Source: Mayfieldus sp038040285
Lineage (GTDB): Bacteria > Actinomycetota > Thermoleophilia > Solirubrobacterales > 70-9
Length of the DNA: 64,000 nt
Direction: 5' to 3'
Assembly (NCBI GenBank): GCA_038040285.1
Contig: JBBPIN010000001.1
Coordinates: 94,227-158,226 of the forward strand
Numbering within the stretch: position 1 is the first letter of the stretch; every line of letters starts with the position of its first letter. Below are positions 1 through 7,344 of the stretch, piece after piece. A program made the position numbers and the translations under genes. The notes under the pieces were generated by a model. The model did not search any database. It was not told the DNA's origin and saw only the letters and a list, made by a program, of their open reading frames with translations.

Positions 1-343
1 TGTAGGTGTCGCCCTCACCGGCCCGGATCGCATTGGCAGCGTGGCGGATCGCGTCGAGGCTGGAGGCGCAGTAACGCGCGATCGTGACGCCGTTCACCTC
101 CTGGGGGAGCTTCTCGGAGAGCAGGACGATGATGCGCCCGATGTTGAAGGCCTGAAGGCCCTCTGGCATCCCGCAGCCGCAGAAGACCTCCTCGACCGAG
201 TCCGGGGCGACGTCGGGGTTGCGCTCCATGAGTTGGTCGACGACGTAGGCGCCCATCTCGTCGGGCCGAAGCCCGGCCAGCGACCCCTTGAAGGCGCGCC
301 CGATCGGGGTGCGGACGGTGTCGACGATCACTGCTTCGGGCAT
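1..343 (-). CDS. Thiolase (acetyl-CoA acetyltransferase family), N-terminal part
   Basis: The gene reads leftwards and runs off the window, so only the first 114 residues are visible. They begin MPEAVIVDTVRTPIGRAFKG and contain ARYCASSLDAI, where Cys92 matches the nucleophilic cysteine of thiolases. The family cleaves or condenses acyl-CoA in beta-oxidation or acetoacetyl-CoA formation in the cytoplasm. The ATG at 341-343 has an AAGGAG ribosome site at 353-358. The C-terminal half, with the His and second Cys of the active site, is outside the window, so degradative and biosynthetic types cannot be separated. Confidence 0.9.
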   Translation of the reverse strand, partial: MPEAVIVDTVRTPIGRAFKGSLAGLRPDEMGAYVVDQLMERNPDVAPDSVEEVFCGCGMPEGLQAFNIGRIIVLLSEKLPQEVNGVTIARYCASSLDAIRHAANAIRAGEGDTY

Positions 344-368
344 TCGTTCGCTCTCCTTGGTTTTCGGG

Positions 369-425
369 GCCGCGGCGTTGCGCCGCGGCACTGGCATGTC
401 AGGTGGCGAAGCCACCGCAAATTGT
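369..425 (+). repeat. Dispersed intergenic palindromic repeat, copy 1
   Basis: Two adjacent hairpins: GCCGCGGCG-TTG-CGCCGCGGC (369-389) and GGTGGC-GAA-GCCACC (402-416), joined by CACTGGCATGTCAGG and followed by GCAAATTG. The same order recurs near 2395-2510 and 34270-34325, with a weaker copy at 28301-28328. No function is known to me. Confidence 0.6.
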
Positions 426-521
426 TGTGGGTCACCGAGACGCTATCGGAGGGCCGCATTCGGCCAGTGGGCACCCGGCGAGATCGGCCCCGATGTCGTC
501 CAGGTGCGTTAACTTGGCGCT

Positions 522-1409
522 ATGGCCATCCTCAAGCGACGCAACAAGGCCAAGGAGGAAAAGCCGGCCAACGAGACGCCGGAGCAGAAGCACGACGAAG
601 CTGCAACGGCTACGCAGAAGCTTGGCGAGGTCGCGACCGCGGAGCACAAACCCGGCGCGACCACGGCGCCGATGCCCGACGCAGCCGCGCCCGTGGAGCA
701 GAAGCCCGGCGACACCGCAGCCGCCGAGCAGAAGTCGGATCAAGCAGCGACGCCCGCGCAGAAGCCTGGCGAGGTCGCAACCGCCGAGCCGAAGGCGCCG
801 GCGACGCCAGCCGGGCCGGGCGCCGCCACCACGCCGGGGGGCCCAGCCACGCCGGGCCCGGCGTCAGCGAAACCCGCTACCCCTGTCGACCCAACCGCCA
901 AGCCGGGCGAGCCCGACCTGGTCGAGCGCCTGGACGGAGTGCGCGGTTGGCTGGGCGACCTCGACAGCACCGTCAACCTGCGCTCGCGGATCGGGCTCGT
1001 ATTGGCCGCGATCGCGATCGGCGCCGCCGGCGCCGCCATCTACCTGTCGTTGGACGCCAAGAACCGGAGCGCCACCAACAGCGACGTGGGAACGCTTCGT
1101 CAACAGCTCAACAGCGTCAAGGACCAGGCCGACGCCACCGCCCAGGACGCCACCTCGCTGAAGGCCAGCGTCGCCGCGGCTCGCTCGCAGGCGAGCAGCG
1201 CGAACGCAACCGCCAGCAGTCTGCAGTCGCAGGTGAAAAAGCTTCAGACCGACGTAAAGGACCTCCAGCAGACCGCCAGCAAAATCACCACGACGCCCAG
1301 CACCACCGGTGCTGTGCCCACCCTGCCTCCGGCGACCGGGACGGGCACGACGACGACGCCCAGCGGCGGCAGCGGCAACGGCGGAAACAGCGGCGGCAAC
1401 TCGCCCTAG
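522..1409 (+). CDS. Single-pass membrane protein with Ala/Pro/Glu-rich repeats and coiled coil
   Basis: A 295-residue protein of unknown function. Residues 1-130 are low-complexity, rich in Ala, Pro, Thr, Glu and Lys, with recurring blocks such as QKPGEVATAEPK. A transmembrane helix (RIGLVLAAIAIGAAGAAIYL) lies near 156-176. It is followed by a predicted coiled coil of about 70 residues with Ser/Gln/Ala heptads (LQSQVKKLQTDVKDLQQ) and a Gly/Thr/Ser-rich tail. A charged N-terminus inside and a coiled coil outside would fit a cell-envelope scaffold, but that is inference. No clear ribosome site precedes the ATG. Confidence 0.75.
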   Translation: MAILKRRNKAKEEKPANETPEQKHDEAATATQKLGEVATAEHKPGATTAPMPDAAAPVEQKPGDTAAAEQKSDQAATPAQKPGEVATAEPKAPATPAGPGAATTPGGPATPGPASAKPATPVDPTAKPGEPDLVERLDGVRGWLGDLDSTVNLRSRIGLVLAAIAIGAAGAAIYLSLDAKNRSATNSDVGTLRQQLNSVKDQADATAQDATSLKASVAAARSQASSANATASSLQSQVKKLQTDVKDLQQTASKITTTPSTTGAVPTLPPATGTGTTTTPSGGSGNGGNSGGNSP

Positions 1410-1551
1410 ACCCCCAGGCGTCACCTAGGCGAGAGCGTCACGGTCGGCCAATCCGGCACGCGCACGCCTGGAACAAGTGACAATCACCGCAAATTCCGTG
1501 CCTGCGCGTGCGTGGGCGTCTGACGATTGGGCTACATTCGCCCCATCCGAC

Positions 1552-1569
1552 CTCGCGGAATTCCGCGAG
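1552..1569. promoter_or_regulatory. Perfect 18-bp palindrome, candidate operator of the DUF5679 gene
   Basis: CTCGCGGAATTCCGCGAG is a perfect 18-base palindrome, followed directly by a second hairpin ATGCCG-TAAG-CGGCAT (1571-1586) and then the ribosome site of the 1604 gene. It could be an operator or a 5' UTR structure. Confidence 0.4.
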
Positions 1570-1603
1570 CATGCCGTAAGCGGCATCGAAAGGAGGCCCC
1601 TCT

Positions 1604-1747
1604 ATGCCTGAGGGCTACTGCGTCAAGGAGCGCAAGAAGGTCGAGATCAAGGACCCCCAGCAGGTGACCATGAAGAACGGTCGCCCTGCAATCCAGGGAA
1701 CCTGCCCCGACTGCGGGACGAAGATCTTCAAGATCGGCAAGCTGTAG
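1604..1747 (+). CDS. DUF5679 zinc-ribbon-like mini-protein
   Basis: A 47-residue protein starting MPEGYCVKERKKVEIKDPQ and ending with TCPDCGTKIFKIGKL. It matches the pattern of DUF5679 proteins: a short beta-rich fold with a C-terminal CxxC. Family members usually have a second cysteine pair (YCVKCKKK). Here only Cys6 is kept in the first position and the second is replaced (VKERKK), so metal binding may be weakened. An ideal AAAGGAGG ribosome site (1589-1596) sits seven bases before the ATG, suggesting strong translation. Function is unknown in the family. Confidence 0.85.
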   Translation: MPEGYCVKERKKVEIKDPQQVTMKNGRPAIQGTCPDCGTKIFKIGKL

Positions 1748-1757
1748 AGGGAGCCTT

Positions 1758-2327
1758 CTAAGGCACTACGCCTGCCGCCGCCGGCGCCCGGGGGGGCGCC
1801 GGCGGCACCCGCTCCCTGATCTCATCGAGAAGCCGTTCGGCCAGCTCGCCCGGTTCCTCGTCGGACCGTGGCTGGCCGTTGGCTGGTTCAAAGAAACTGA
1901 CCCTGACCCGGGGACGCCTCGGGAAGCGCACGTAGTCGGTCGTTCCCTGCACCGTGCAGAGGACCACGCGGGCCTCCGGGCACCAACCGGCGAGCCGGCC
2001 GACGCCGCTACGGGCCTGCAGGCGCTGGCCGCCCGAGAGCTTTCCCTCCGGGAACACGCAGATCGCAGCTCCATCGCGCAGCGCACTTGCCGCCTCGTCG
2101 AGTGCGCCCGCGTCGCCGGCGCCTCGCTCGATCGGAATCTGGCCGATCCCGTAGAGGATCGGGCCCAGCCCCGGGATCTTCCAGAGATTCGCCCGCGCCA
2201 GGTAGCGGAGCTTTCGCCGTTTGCGAAGCGCCACCGCGACGACGACGGGATCCCACTGGCTGTCGTGGTTGGGGACCAGAAGCAGTGGCCCCGACTCGGG
2301 GACCGTCTCCGCTCCCGCCGTCTTCAT
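1758..2327 (-). CDS. 1-acyl-sn-glycerol-3-phosphate acyltransferase-like (PlsC family)
   Basis: A PlsC-type acyltransferase domain, which transfers acyl groups to lysophosphatidate or a related acceptor at the membrane. It has the catalytic NHDSQWD box (NHx4D) near residue 20 and FPEGKLS in place of the usual FPEGTRS. The frame stays open upstream of the ATG and would add about 24 residues (including APILYALLAWLLAPSAWWGR) typical of the family's N-terminus. It then hits a TAG at the edge of the 2399 repeat, with no ATG, GTG or TTG in between. The N-terminus therefore looks clipped by the repeat, and the visible ATG may be a secondary start. Confidence 0.75.
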   Translation of the reverse strand: MKTAGAETVPESGPLLLVPNHDSQWDPVVVAVALRKRRKLRYLARANLWKIPGLGPILYGIGQIPIERGAGDAGALDEAASALRDGAAICVFPEGKLSGGQRLQARSGVGRLAGWCPEARVVLCTVQGTTDYVRFPRRPRVRVSFFEPANGQPRSDEEPGELAERLLDEIRERVPPAPPRAPAAAGVVP

Positions 2328-2398
2328 GCGTCCCCACCACGCCGACGGGGCCAGCAGCCAGGCTAGGAGCGCGTAGAGGATCGGCGCAGACTACTTGC

Positions 2399-2510
2399 GG
2401 CGGCTTCGCCGCCTGACAATTGTTCTTGGCCGGTGCCGTAGGCGCCGGCACTTGCATGCCAGGCTGCGGAGCAGCCGCATGGGGATTGTGCGGCGGCGCA
2501 ACGCCGCGGC
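2399..2510. repeat. Dispersed palindromic repeat, copy 2 (composite, two units)
   Basis: Contains GGCGGC-TTC-GCCGCC (2399-2413), GCCGGTGCCGTAGGCGCCGGC, GGCTGC-GGA-GCAGCC (2462-2476) and GCGGCG-CAA-CGCCGC (2493-2507), with the linker CACTTGCATGCCAGG. Read on the minus strand it repeats the hairpin-linker-hairpin order of the copy at 369-425. It fills the gap between the divergent acyltransferase and sigma-factor genes. Confidence 0.6.
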
Positions 2511-2574
2511 CGACACCATTGGGCTTGAACCACGCACGAATGCGATCCGTATCCCGCCATGGTGGACACCGAAC

Positions 2575-3102
2575 ATGCAGCCTGCCATCGAGATGTCTGA
2601 GCACGCGCTCGCCGATGAGCGAGACGTTCGCGAGGCGTACGCCGCGCATTCGGGCGAGCTGTACGGGTTCGCTGTGCGCTCGCTCGGGGACCGCGGGCTG
2701 GCCGAGGAGGCCGTCCAGGAGACCTTCCTACGCGCCTGGCGTGCAGGCGAACGCTTCGACCCGGAGCTGGGATCGCTTCGCACCTGGCTGTTCGCAATCC
2801 TGCGCAACGTGGTGATCGACCTCGGCCGCGCGCGCGCCGCCCGGCCCAGTGTCGCGGCGGGCACCCCCGAGGCGGGCCACGAACCCCTGGAGCAGATCCT
2901 GCTCGCCTGGCAAGTCGAGGAGGCACTGCGGCGGATCGGCGACGAGCACCGCCGTGTCCTGGTCGAGACCTACTACCGGGGCCGGCCATATGCCGAGGTG
3001 GCAGTTGAGCTCGGCGTGCCGGAGGGGACCGTGAAGTCGCGCGTCTACTACGGGTTGCGGGCCCTGCGCAACGCACTCGAGGAGCTTGGTTATGACGGCT
3101 GA
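2575..3102 (+). CDS. ECF-type RNA polymerase sigma factor
   Basis: A sigma-70 family factor of about 175 residues with region 2 (YGFAVRSLGDRGLAEEAVQE then TFLRAWR) and region 4 (RRVLVETYYRGRPYAEVAVE then LGVPEGTVKSRVYYGLRALR), and no region 1 or 3. It redirects RNA polymerase to its own promoter set. The ATG at 2575 (MQPAIEMSEH) is taken as start; ATG 2593 is the alternative, and neither has a strong ribosome site. Its stop overlaps the next gene's start by 11 bases, the usual coupling to a cognate anti-sigma factor. Confidence 0.9.
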   Translation: MQPAIEMSEHALADERDVREAYAAHSGELYGFAVRSLGDRGLAEEAVQETFLRAWRAGERFDPELGSLRTWLFAILRNVVIDLGRARAARPSVAAGTPEAGHEPLEQILLAWQVEEALRRIGDEHRRVLVETYYRGRPYAEVAVELGVPEGTVKSRVYYGLRALRNALEELGYDG

Positions 3103-3805
3103 GGGATGCCGCGAGTGGCGCGAGCGGCTCGGCGCCTACGTCCTCGGTCACCTGACCGAGGACGAGCGCGCCGCGACCAGCGCCCACATCGAGGGCTGCG
3201 CGGCCTGCCGGGCGGAGGCGGAGTCGCTGGCGCCGCTGGCCGAGCTGTTGCCGATCGCCGATCCGGCACGGCTCACCACGGCCCCCGCCCCGCCCGCTGA
3301 GCTCGCCGACCGGATCGCGGTGCGGATCGCCCGCGAGGGCAGGGTCAAGCGGCGGCGGCGGCGGCTGGCGATCGGGCTGTCCGGCGCCACCGCCGCCGCA
3401 GCTACCGCGACAGTGCTGCTCGCCATCGTGCTCTCCTCGCCTGGAACCGGGGCCAGCGCGCAGAGGGTCAGCTTCGGATCGCTGCCCGATGGGGTCGCGA
3501 TCGGCGCGACCTTGCAGCCGCGCCCGTTCGGCACCGAGATCCGCATGAATGTCCATGGCATCCGTTCCGGCACGCTGTGCCGCGTCTTCCTGCGCCGGAC
3601 CGACGGAACCAGGATGCCCGCCGGCTCCTTCCGCTACCGCTACGGAGGCACCGAGCAGGCGGTGTTGACCTCCGCGCTTGACCTCTCCGCCGCCCGCGCG
3701 GTTGGCGTGCGGGCCGGGAACAGGACCTTCGTGGCGCCCTTGCGGCCCAGCGTCGGTGCCGAAGCAACTTCGAACCGAACAACGACAGACAAGGAGTACA
3801 GCTGA
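3092..3805 (+). CDS. Membrane anti-sigma factor with zinc-finger (ZAS) domain
   Basis: The cytoplasmic N-terminus has the zinc-finger anti-sigma pattern HIEGCAAC (Hx3CxxC). An Arg-rich stop and a membrane helix (LAIGLSGATAAAATATVLLA) follow, then an external domain of about 130 residues that resembles the C-terminal domain of RskA-like proteins. It should hold the upstream sigma factor inactive and release it on an envelope signal. The start is ATG 3092 with GAGGAG at 3079-3084; a TTG lies six bases upstream. It overlaps the downstream lipoprotein gene by one base. Confidence 0.88.
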   Translation: MTAEGCREWRERLGAYVLGHLTEDERAATSAHIEGCAACRAEAESLAPLAELLPIADPARLTTAPAPPAELADRIAVRIAREGRVKRRRRRLAIGLSGATAAAATATVLLAIVLSSPGTGASAQRVSFGSLPDGVAIGATLQPRPFGTEIRMNVHGIRSGTLCRVFLRRTDGTRMPAGSFRYRYGGTEQAVLTSALDLSAARAVGVRAGNRTFVAPLRPSVGAEATSNRTTTDKEYS

Positions 3806-4344
3806 TGAGACTGAGGATCAGGAGCAAGCTTGTGGCGCCGGGGGCGGCAATTGCCGTGCTGGCGCTGGCGATCATCGCCGCCGGATGCGGCAGTAGCAGC
3901 AACGACACCAGCACCAGTGCCAGCGGTGGGGGCGGAGGCGCTTACGGCGGCGGAGGCTCCAGCTCAGGCGGCGCCGCTGCGGTCGTCTCGGTGGCCGACA
4001 ACCCGAAGCTCGGCAAGATCCTCGTCGACTCGAAGGGCTTGACCCTCTACTACTTCGAGAAGGACAAGCAGGGCGGAAAGTCGTCGACCTGCTCAGGTGC
4101 CTGCGCGAGCGTCTGGCCTCCGGTCACGACCAGCGGCGCGCCGAAGGGCCAGAACGGCGCCCAGGCGTCGAAGCTCGGAACCATCAAGCGCAGCGACGGC
4201 AGCACCGAGGTCACCTACAACGGCTGGCCGCTCTACACCTACGTGAGCGACACGAAGCCCGGTGACGCAAAGGGCAACGACCTCAAGCAGTTCGGTGCCA
4301 CGTGGTACGCGCTGACGCCGGCGGGCGTGCATCCGCCGGAGTGA
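3805..4344 (+). CDS. Lipoprotein with secreted repeat of unknown function (Lipoprotein_15, PF03640-like)
   Basis: Signal sequence with lipobox IIAAGC, a Gly/Ser-rich linker, then two copies of the Lipoprotein_15 type motif: LVDSKGLTLYYFEKD with CSGACASVWPPV, and VTYNGWPLYTYVSD with GDAKGN. The protein should be anchored on the outer face of the membrane. An AAGGAG site (3791-3796) precedes the ATG. Being the last gene of the sigma/anti-sigma operon, it is probably a target or the sensed partner of that system (inference). Confidence 0.9.
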   Translation: MRLRIRSKLVAPGAAIAVLALAIIAAGCGSSSNDTSTSASGGGGGAYGGGGSSSGGAAAVVSVADNPKLGKILVDSKGLTLYYFEKDKQGGKSSTCSGACASVWPPVTTSGAPKGQNGAQASKLGTIKRSDGSTEVTYNGWPLYTYVSDTKPGDAKGNDLKQFGATWYALTPAGVHPPE

Positions 4345-4366
4345 TGATCCGGTAGCTCAGGGTGCC

Positions 4367-4392
4367 GAGGGGCGGCCCGGGTGCCGCCCCTC
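4367..4392 (+). terminator. Hairpin terminator of the sigma operon
   Basis: Perfect 10-bp stem GAGGGGCGGC/GCCGCCCCTC with a six-base loop, 22 bases after the lipoprotein stop. There is no long T run, only GTCGTTGTG. Confidence 0.6.
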
Positions 4393-4462
4393 GTCGTTGT
4401 GTGACCAGGATCACGGTTGCGATCCGCACGGCGCGCCTACCGTCGTGGGTAAGGTGTCTTTC

Positions 4463-4873
4463 GTGGAAGCAGGCCAAAAGCCGATCGAGCTGATCCTGGC
4501 CCGTAACCTGATCTCCTCGCTCTCCACCCCGGCGTTCCTGATCGACGAGGGCGGCGTGCTGATCTTCTACAACGAGGCGGCCGGGTCGTTGCTCGGCAAG
4601 CGATTCGAGGAGATCGGCAAGGTCGGCGCCCCCCAGTGGGGCTCGATCTTCGGCCCGATCGACGAGGGAGGCGAACCGGTCCCTTACGACGAGCTTCCGC
4701 TGGTGGTCTCGGTGCGCAACGGGCGGCCCGCGCACCAGCGGATGCGAATCCGCTCAGCCGATGGCGCCCAGCACGACATCGAGGTCTCCGCGCTGCCGAT
4801 CCTCACACCGCACGGCTCGCGCGGCGGCATCGCCTTCTTCTGGCCGATCGTCGACGGGGAGATCGGCGGCTAG
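4463..4873 (+). CDS. PAS-domain protein
   Basis: A stand-alone PAS fold of about 136 residues: NLISSLSTPAFLIDEGGVLI then FYNEAAGSLLGKRFEEIG, ending in a beta-rich core (GIAFFWPIVDG). PAS domains sense ligands or redox state and usually sit in larger kinases or cyclases; no output domain is attached here. GTG 4463 is chosen because GGTAAGG lies about eight bases upstream; GTG 4445 and 4454 and ATG 4397 are in frame too. Its stop is five bases before the next gene's ATG, so the two are probably co-transcribed. Confidence 0.75.
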   Translation: MEAGQKPIELILARNLISSLSTPAFLIDEGGVLIFYNEAAGSLLGKRFEEIGKVGAPQWGSIFGPIDEGGEPVPYDELPLVVSVRNGRPAHQRMRIRSADGAQHDIEVSALPILTPHGSRGGIAFFWPIVDGEIGG

Positions 4874-4877
4874 TCAG

Positions 4878-5777
4878 ATGCACGTCAAGCTCTGGGGAAC
4901 CCGCGGCTCGGTGCCCTCCCCCGGCCCAGAGACACTGCGCTACGGCGGCAATACCTCCTGCGTCGGGGTGACGCTCTCGGACGGGTCGCTGCTGGCGCTC
5001 GACGCGGGCACCGGGATCCGCAGCCTTGGACTCGCGTGTGGCGACGAGCCGGCGCGACTCCACATCCTGCTCACCCACCTGCATCTCGACCACATCCAGG
5101 GGTTGGTGTTCTTCGCACCGGCGTTCAAGCCGCAGACCGAGATCGTGATCTGGGGGCCCGCCTCGCCCGAGGCCTCCCTGCGGGACCGCATCGCCCGCTA
5201 CATCTCGGCGCCGCTCTCGCCGGTGGAGGTACGCGAGCTGCCCTGCGACGTCTCGTTCCGGCACTGTCCGGAGACCGAGTGGGAGATCGGCTCGGCGAGG
5301 ATCCACGCCGCCTCGGTGACCCACCGCGGGCCGACCCTCGGATACCGCATCGAAGATGCCGGAACCTCGCTCGCCTACATCCCCGACCACGAGCCCGCAC
5401 TCGGCGCCGAGATCGACGAGCTCGAGGAGGAGTGGATCTCGGGCTTCGAACTCGCCCACGACGCAGACCTACTGGTCCACGACTGCCAGTACGCCGACCA
5501 CGAATACCCCGACCACGTCGGATGGGGGCACTCGGCGCTCTCGGACACGCTCGCCTTCGCCCGACGTGTGGCCGCCAAGCGCACCTTGATGTTCCACCAC
5601 GACCCCCTGCACTCCGACGACTTCCTCGACGAGCTGTATCGCGAGGCGCGCGACCGGTGGCGCGCCCTGGGCGGCGAGCCGGCGGGCCTGGAGATGGCGG
5701 CCGAGCGAGCCGAGATCGACCTGCCGGGCGGCCCCGATCGCCGAGGTGCAGCAGTGATGGAGGCGGGCACCACGTGA
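4878..5777 (+). CDS. MBL-fold metal-dependent hydrolase
   Basis: Begins MHVKLWGTRGSVPSPGPETL with RYGGNTSC, the hallmark of the PhnP/RNase Z-like MBL group. Metal ligands are visible in LTHLHLDHIQG (HxHxDH), ASVTHRGPTLGY, IPDHEP, HDCQY and GHSALSD. The protein is cytoplasmic (no signal). Relatives act as phosphodiesterases or as output domains beside PAS sensors; the immediately preceding PAS protein fits that arrangement. Its stop overlaps the following GTG start (GTGA, 5774-5777). Confidence 0.85.
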   Translation: MHVKLWGTRGSVPSPGPETLRYGGNTSCVGVTLSDGSLLALDAGTGIRSLGLACGDEPARLHILLTHLHLDHIQGLVFFAPAFKPQTEIVIWGPASPEASLRDRIARYISAPLSPVEVRELPCDVSFRHCPETEWEIGSARIHAASVTHRGPTLGYRIEDAGTSLAYIPDHEPALGAEIDELEEEWISGFELAHDADLLVHDCQYADHEYPDHVGWGHSALSDTLAFARRVAAKRTLMFHHDPLHSDDFLDELYREARDRWRALGGEPAGLEMAAERAEIDLPGGPDRRGAAVMEAGTT

Positions 5778-6652
5778 GCGACTACTCCCAGATCCTCTAC
5801 GAGCGCCGCGGCCCGGTCACTCTGATCACCATCAACCGCCCGGAGCGGATGAACGCAATCGGCCCGGTCGTCTCGCGCGAGCTGGTCGACGCTTGGGGGC
5901 GCTTCCGCGACGACGACGAGCAGTTCGTCGCGGTGCTGACCGGGGCCGGCCCGGACGCATTCTGCGCCGGCGCCGACCTGAAGGCGGCGATGGCCGGTGT
6001 CAACCCGCAGTTTGACGAGGAGCCGCTGATGGAGTGGTCGCCAGAGGAGATCGAGGCCCACAACCGCGGGGAGCGCGGCGGGATCCTCGGTCCTTCGCGC
6101 TGGACTGACATCTACAAGCCGATCATCGCCGCGGTCAACGGCGTCGCCTACGCCGGCGGGCTGGAGTGGGCCTGCTTCGCGGACATCCGAATCGCCGACG
6201 AGAACGCGAGCTTCGGGGTCACGTGCCGGCGATGGAACATCGGCCTCGGTGACGGCGGCACGCAGCGCCTGCCGCGCCTGGTCGGGATGGGACGGGCGAT
6301 GGAGCTGATCATCACCGGCCGCGTGATCGACGCCCGCGAGGCGGAACGGATCGGGCTGGTCAACGAGGTGACGCCGCGCGGCGGGTGCGTGGATCGGGCG
6401 CTGGAGCTCGCCGAGCAGATCGCCGCCCTGCCGCAGCCCGCCATCTACACCGACAAGGAAGCCGCGGTGCGCGGGTTCGGCCGGCCGCTGGACGAGGGCC
6501 TGCAGATCGAGGCGCAATGCTTCAACCGCCTGCTGCAAACGCCGGAGATGGCCGAGGGCTTGCGCCGCTTCGTCGAACGCGACCATCCCGACCGCGCCGC
6601 TGGGGCCGAGTCGGTGACCCCCGGGTTGGTTCGTTCGCGGCAGAAGGGCTGA
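5774..6652 (+). CDS. Enoyl-CoA hydratase/isomerase family protein
   Basis: A 292-residue crotonase-fold protein. The oxyanion-hole segments are GPDAFCAGADLKAAM and AAVNGVAYAGGLEWACFADI. The downstream region (GRVIDAREAERIGLVNEV) and C-terminal helices are of normal length. It should hydrate or isomerise unsaturated acyl-CoA. The GTG start overlaps the MBL gene stop by four bases, so translation is coupled. Gly replaces the glutamate that classical hydratases carry just after the second oxyanion motif, so the exact reaction is uncertain. Confidence 0.88.
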   Translation: MSDYSQILYERRGPVTLITINRPERMNAIGPVVSRELVDAWGRFRDDDEQFVAVLTGAGPDAFCAGADLKAAMAGVNPQFDEEPLMEWSPEEIEAHNRGERGGILGPSRWTDIYKPIIAAVNGVAYAGGLEWACFADIRIADENASFGVTCRRWNIGLGDGGTQRLPRLVGMGRAMELIITGRVIDAREAERIGLVNEVTPRGGCVDRALELAEQIAALPQPAIYTDKEAAVRGFGRPLDEGLQIEAQCFNRLLQTPEMAEGLRRFVERDHPDRAAGAESVTPGLVRSRQKG

Positions 6653-6696
6653 GCCCCCCTGGAAGTGCCAGGCGCTCTCCAATAGATTTCCACAAA

Positions 6697-7344
6697 GTGG
6701 GAACCACCACGGACATCCCGTCGGAGATCGGGACTTCCGAGCTGGTCCGCGACGCGTACGAGCTCCTGGCCAGCAAGCACGACGGACAACGGCAGAAGGT
6801 CAACGGCCATCCCTACGTCGAGCATCCGATTGCCGTCGCCACTGACGTGAGCGAGGCGGGGTTTGAGCCGGAGATGGTCGCCGCGGCGCTGGTCCATGAC
6901 ATCGTCGAGGACAGCGATGTGACCGTGGAGGACGTGCGCGAACGCTTTGGGGACAGGGTGGCAACGCTCGTCGATGCGATGACCGACACCAGCGAGGTCA
7001 AGCCCTATGAGCGCCGCAAGGCGCTGCACCGCGAGCGTGTGGTCGCGGCAGGGCCGGATGCCGCCGCGATCTTCGCCGCCGACAAGCTCAACAACGTTCG
7101 TGCACTGCGCTCTGCCTACGCGGAGGACGGGGAAGCGGTCGCGAGTCGGTTCGTGCAGCCCCTCGACACCAAGCTGCGCGTCTGGGTCGCCGCGTCGAGA
7201 TGGTCTCCCGCTATGCGGCCGCCGTTCCCTACGCCGAGGTGCTCGAGGGCGAGGTCGCCGGCCTGGAGGCCGATCGGCTCAGTCGTCGTCGAAGCCGAAG
7301 CGGCGCTCGTCGTCCTCGAGGCTGACGCGGCGCAGCAGCGGTAG
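6697..7344 (+). CDS. RelA/SpoT-like HD-domain hydrolase, frameshifted near the 3' end
   Basis: An HD domain of the (p)ppGpp-hydrolase type: YVEHPIAVATDV, ALVHDIVEDSD (HD pair) and AADKLNNVRALR (downstream Asp/Asn). There is no synthetase domain, as in small alarmone hydrolases (Mesh1-like). From about 7190 the good coding frame shifts by one: VEMVSRYAAAVPYAEVLEGE and onward is encoded in the other frame and stops at 7325. The annotated frame instead gives a Pro/Ser/Arg-rich tail ending at 7344. Start GTG 6697 is a best guess without a ribosome site. The 3' end overlaps the convergent gene. Confidence 0.7.
   Translation: MGTTTDIPSEIGTSELVRDAYELLASKHDGQRQKVNGHPYVEHPIAVATDVSEAGFEPEMVAAALVHDIVEDSDVTVEDVRERFGDRVATLVDAMTDTSEVKPYERRKALHRERVVAAGPDAAAIFAADKLNNVRALRSAYAEDGEAVASRFVQPLDTKLRVWVAASRWSPAMRPPFPTPRCSRARSPAWRPIGSVVVEAEAALVVLEADAAQQR

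Noticed and set aside
41..1480. Long 479-residue open frame on the plus strand
   Set aside because: Arg-rich low-complexity shadow of the thiolase (minus) and the 522-1409 gene in another frame.
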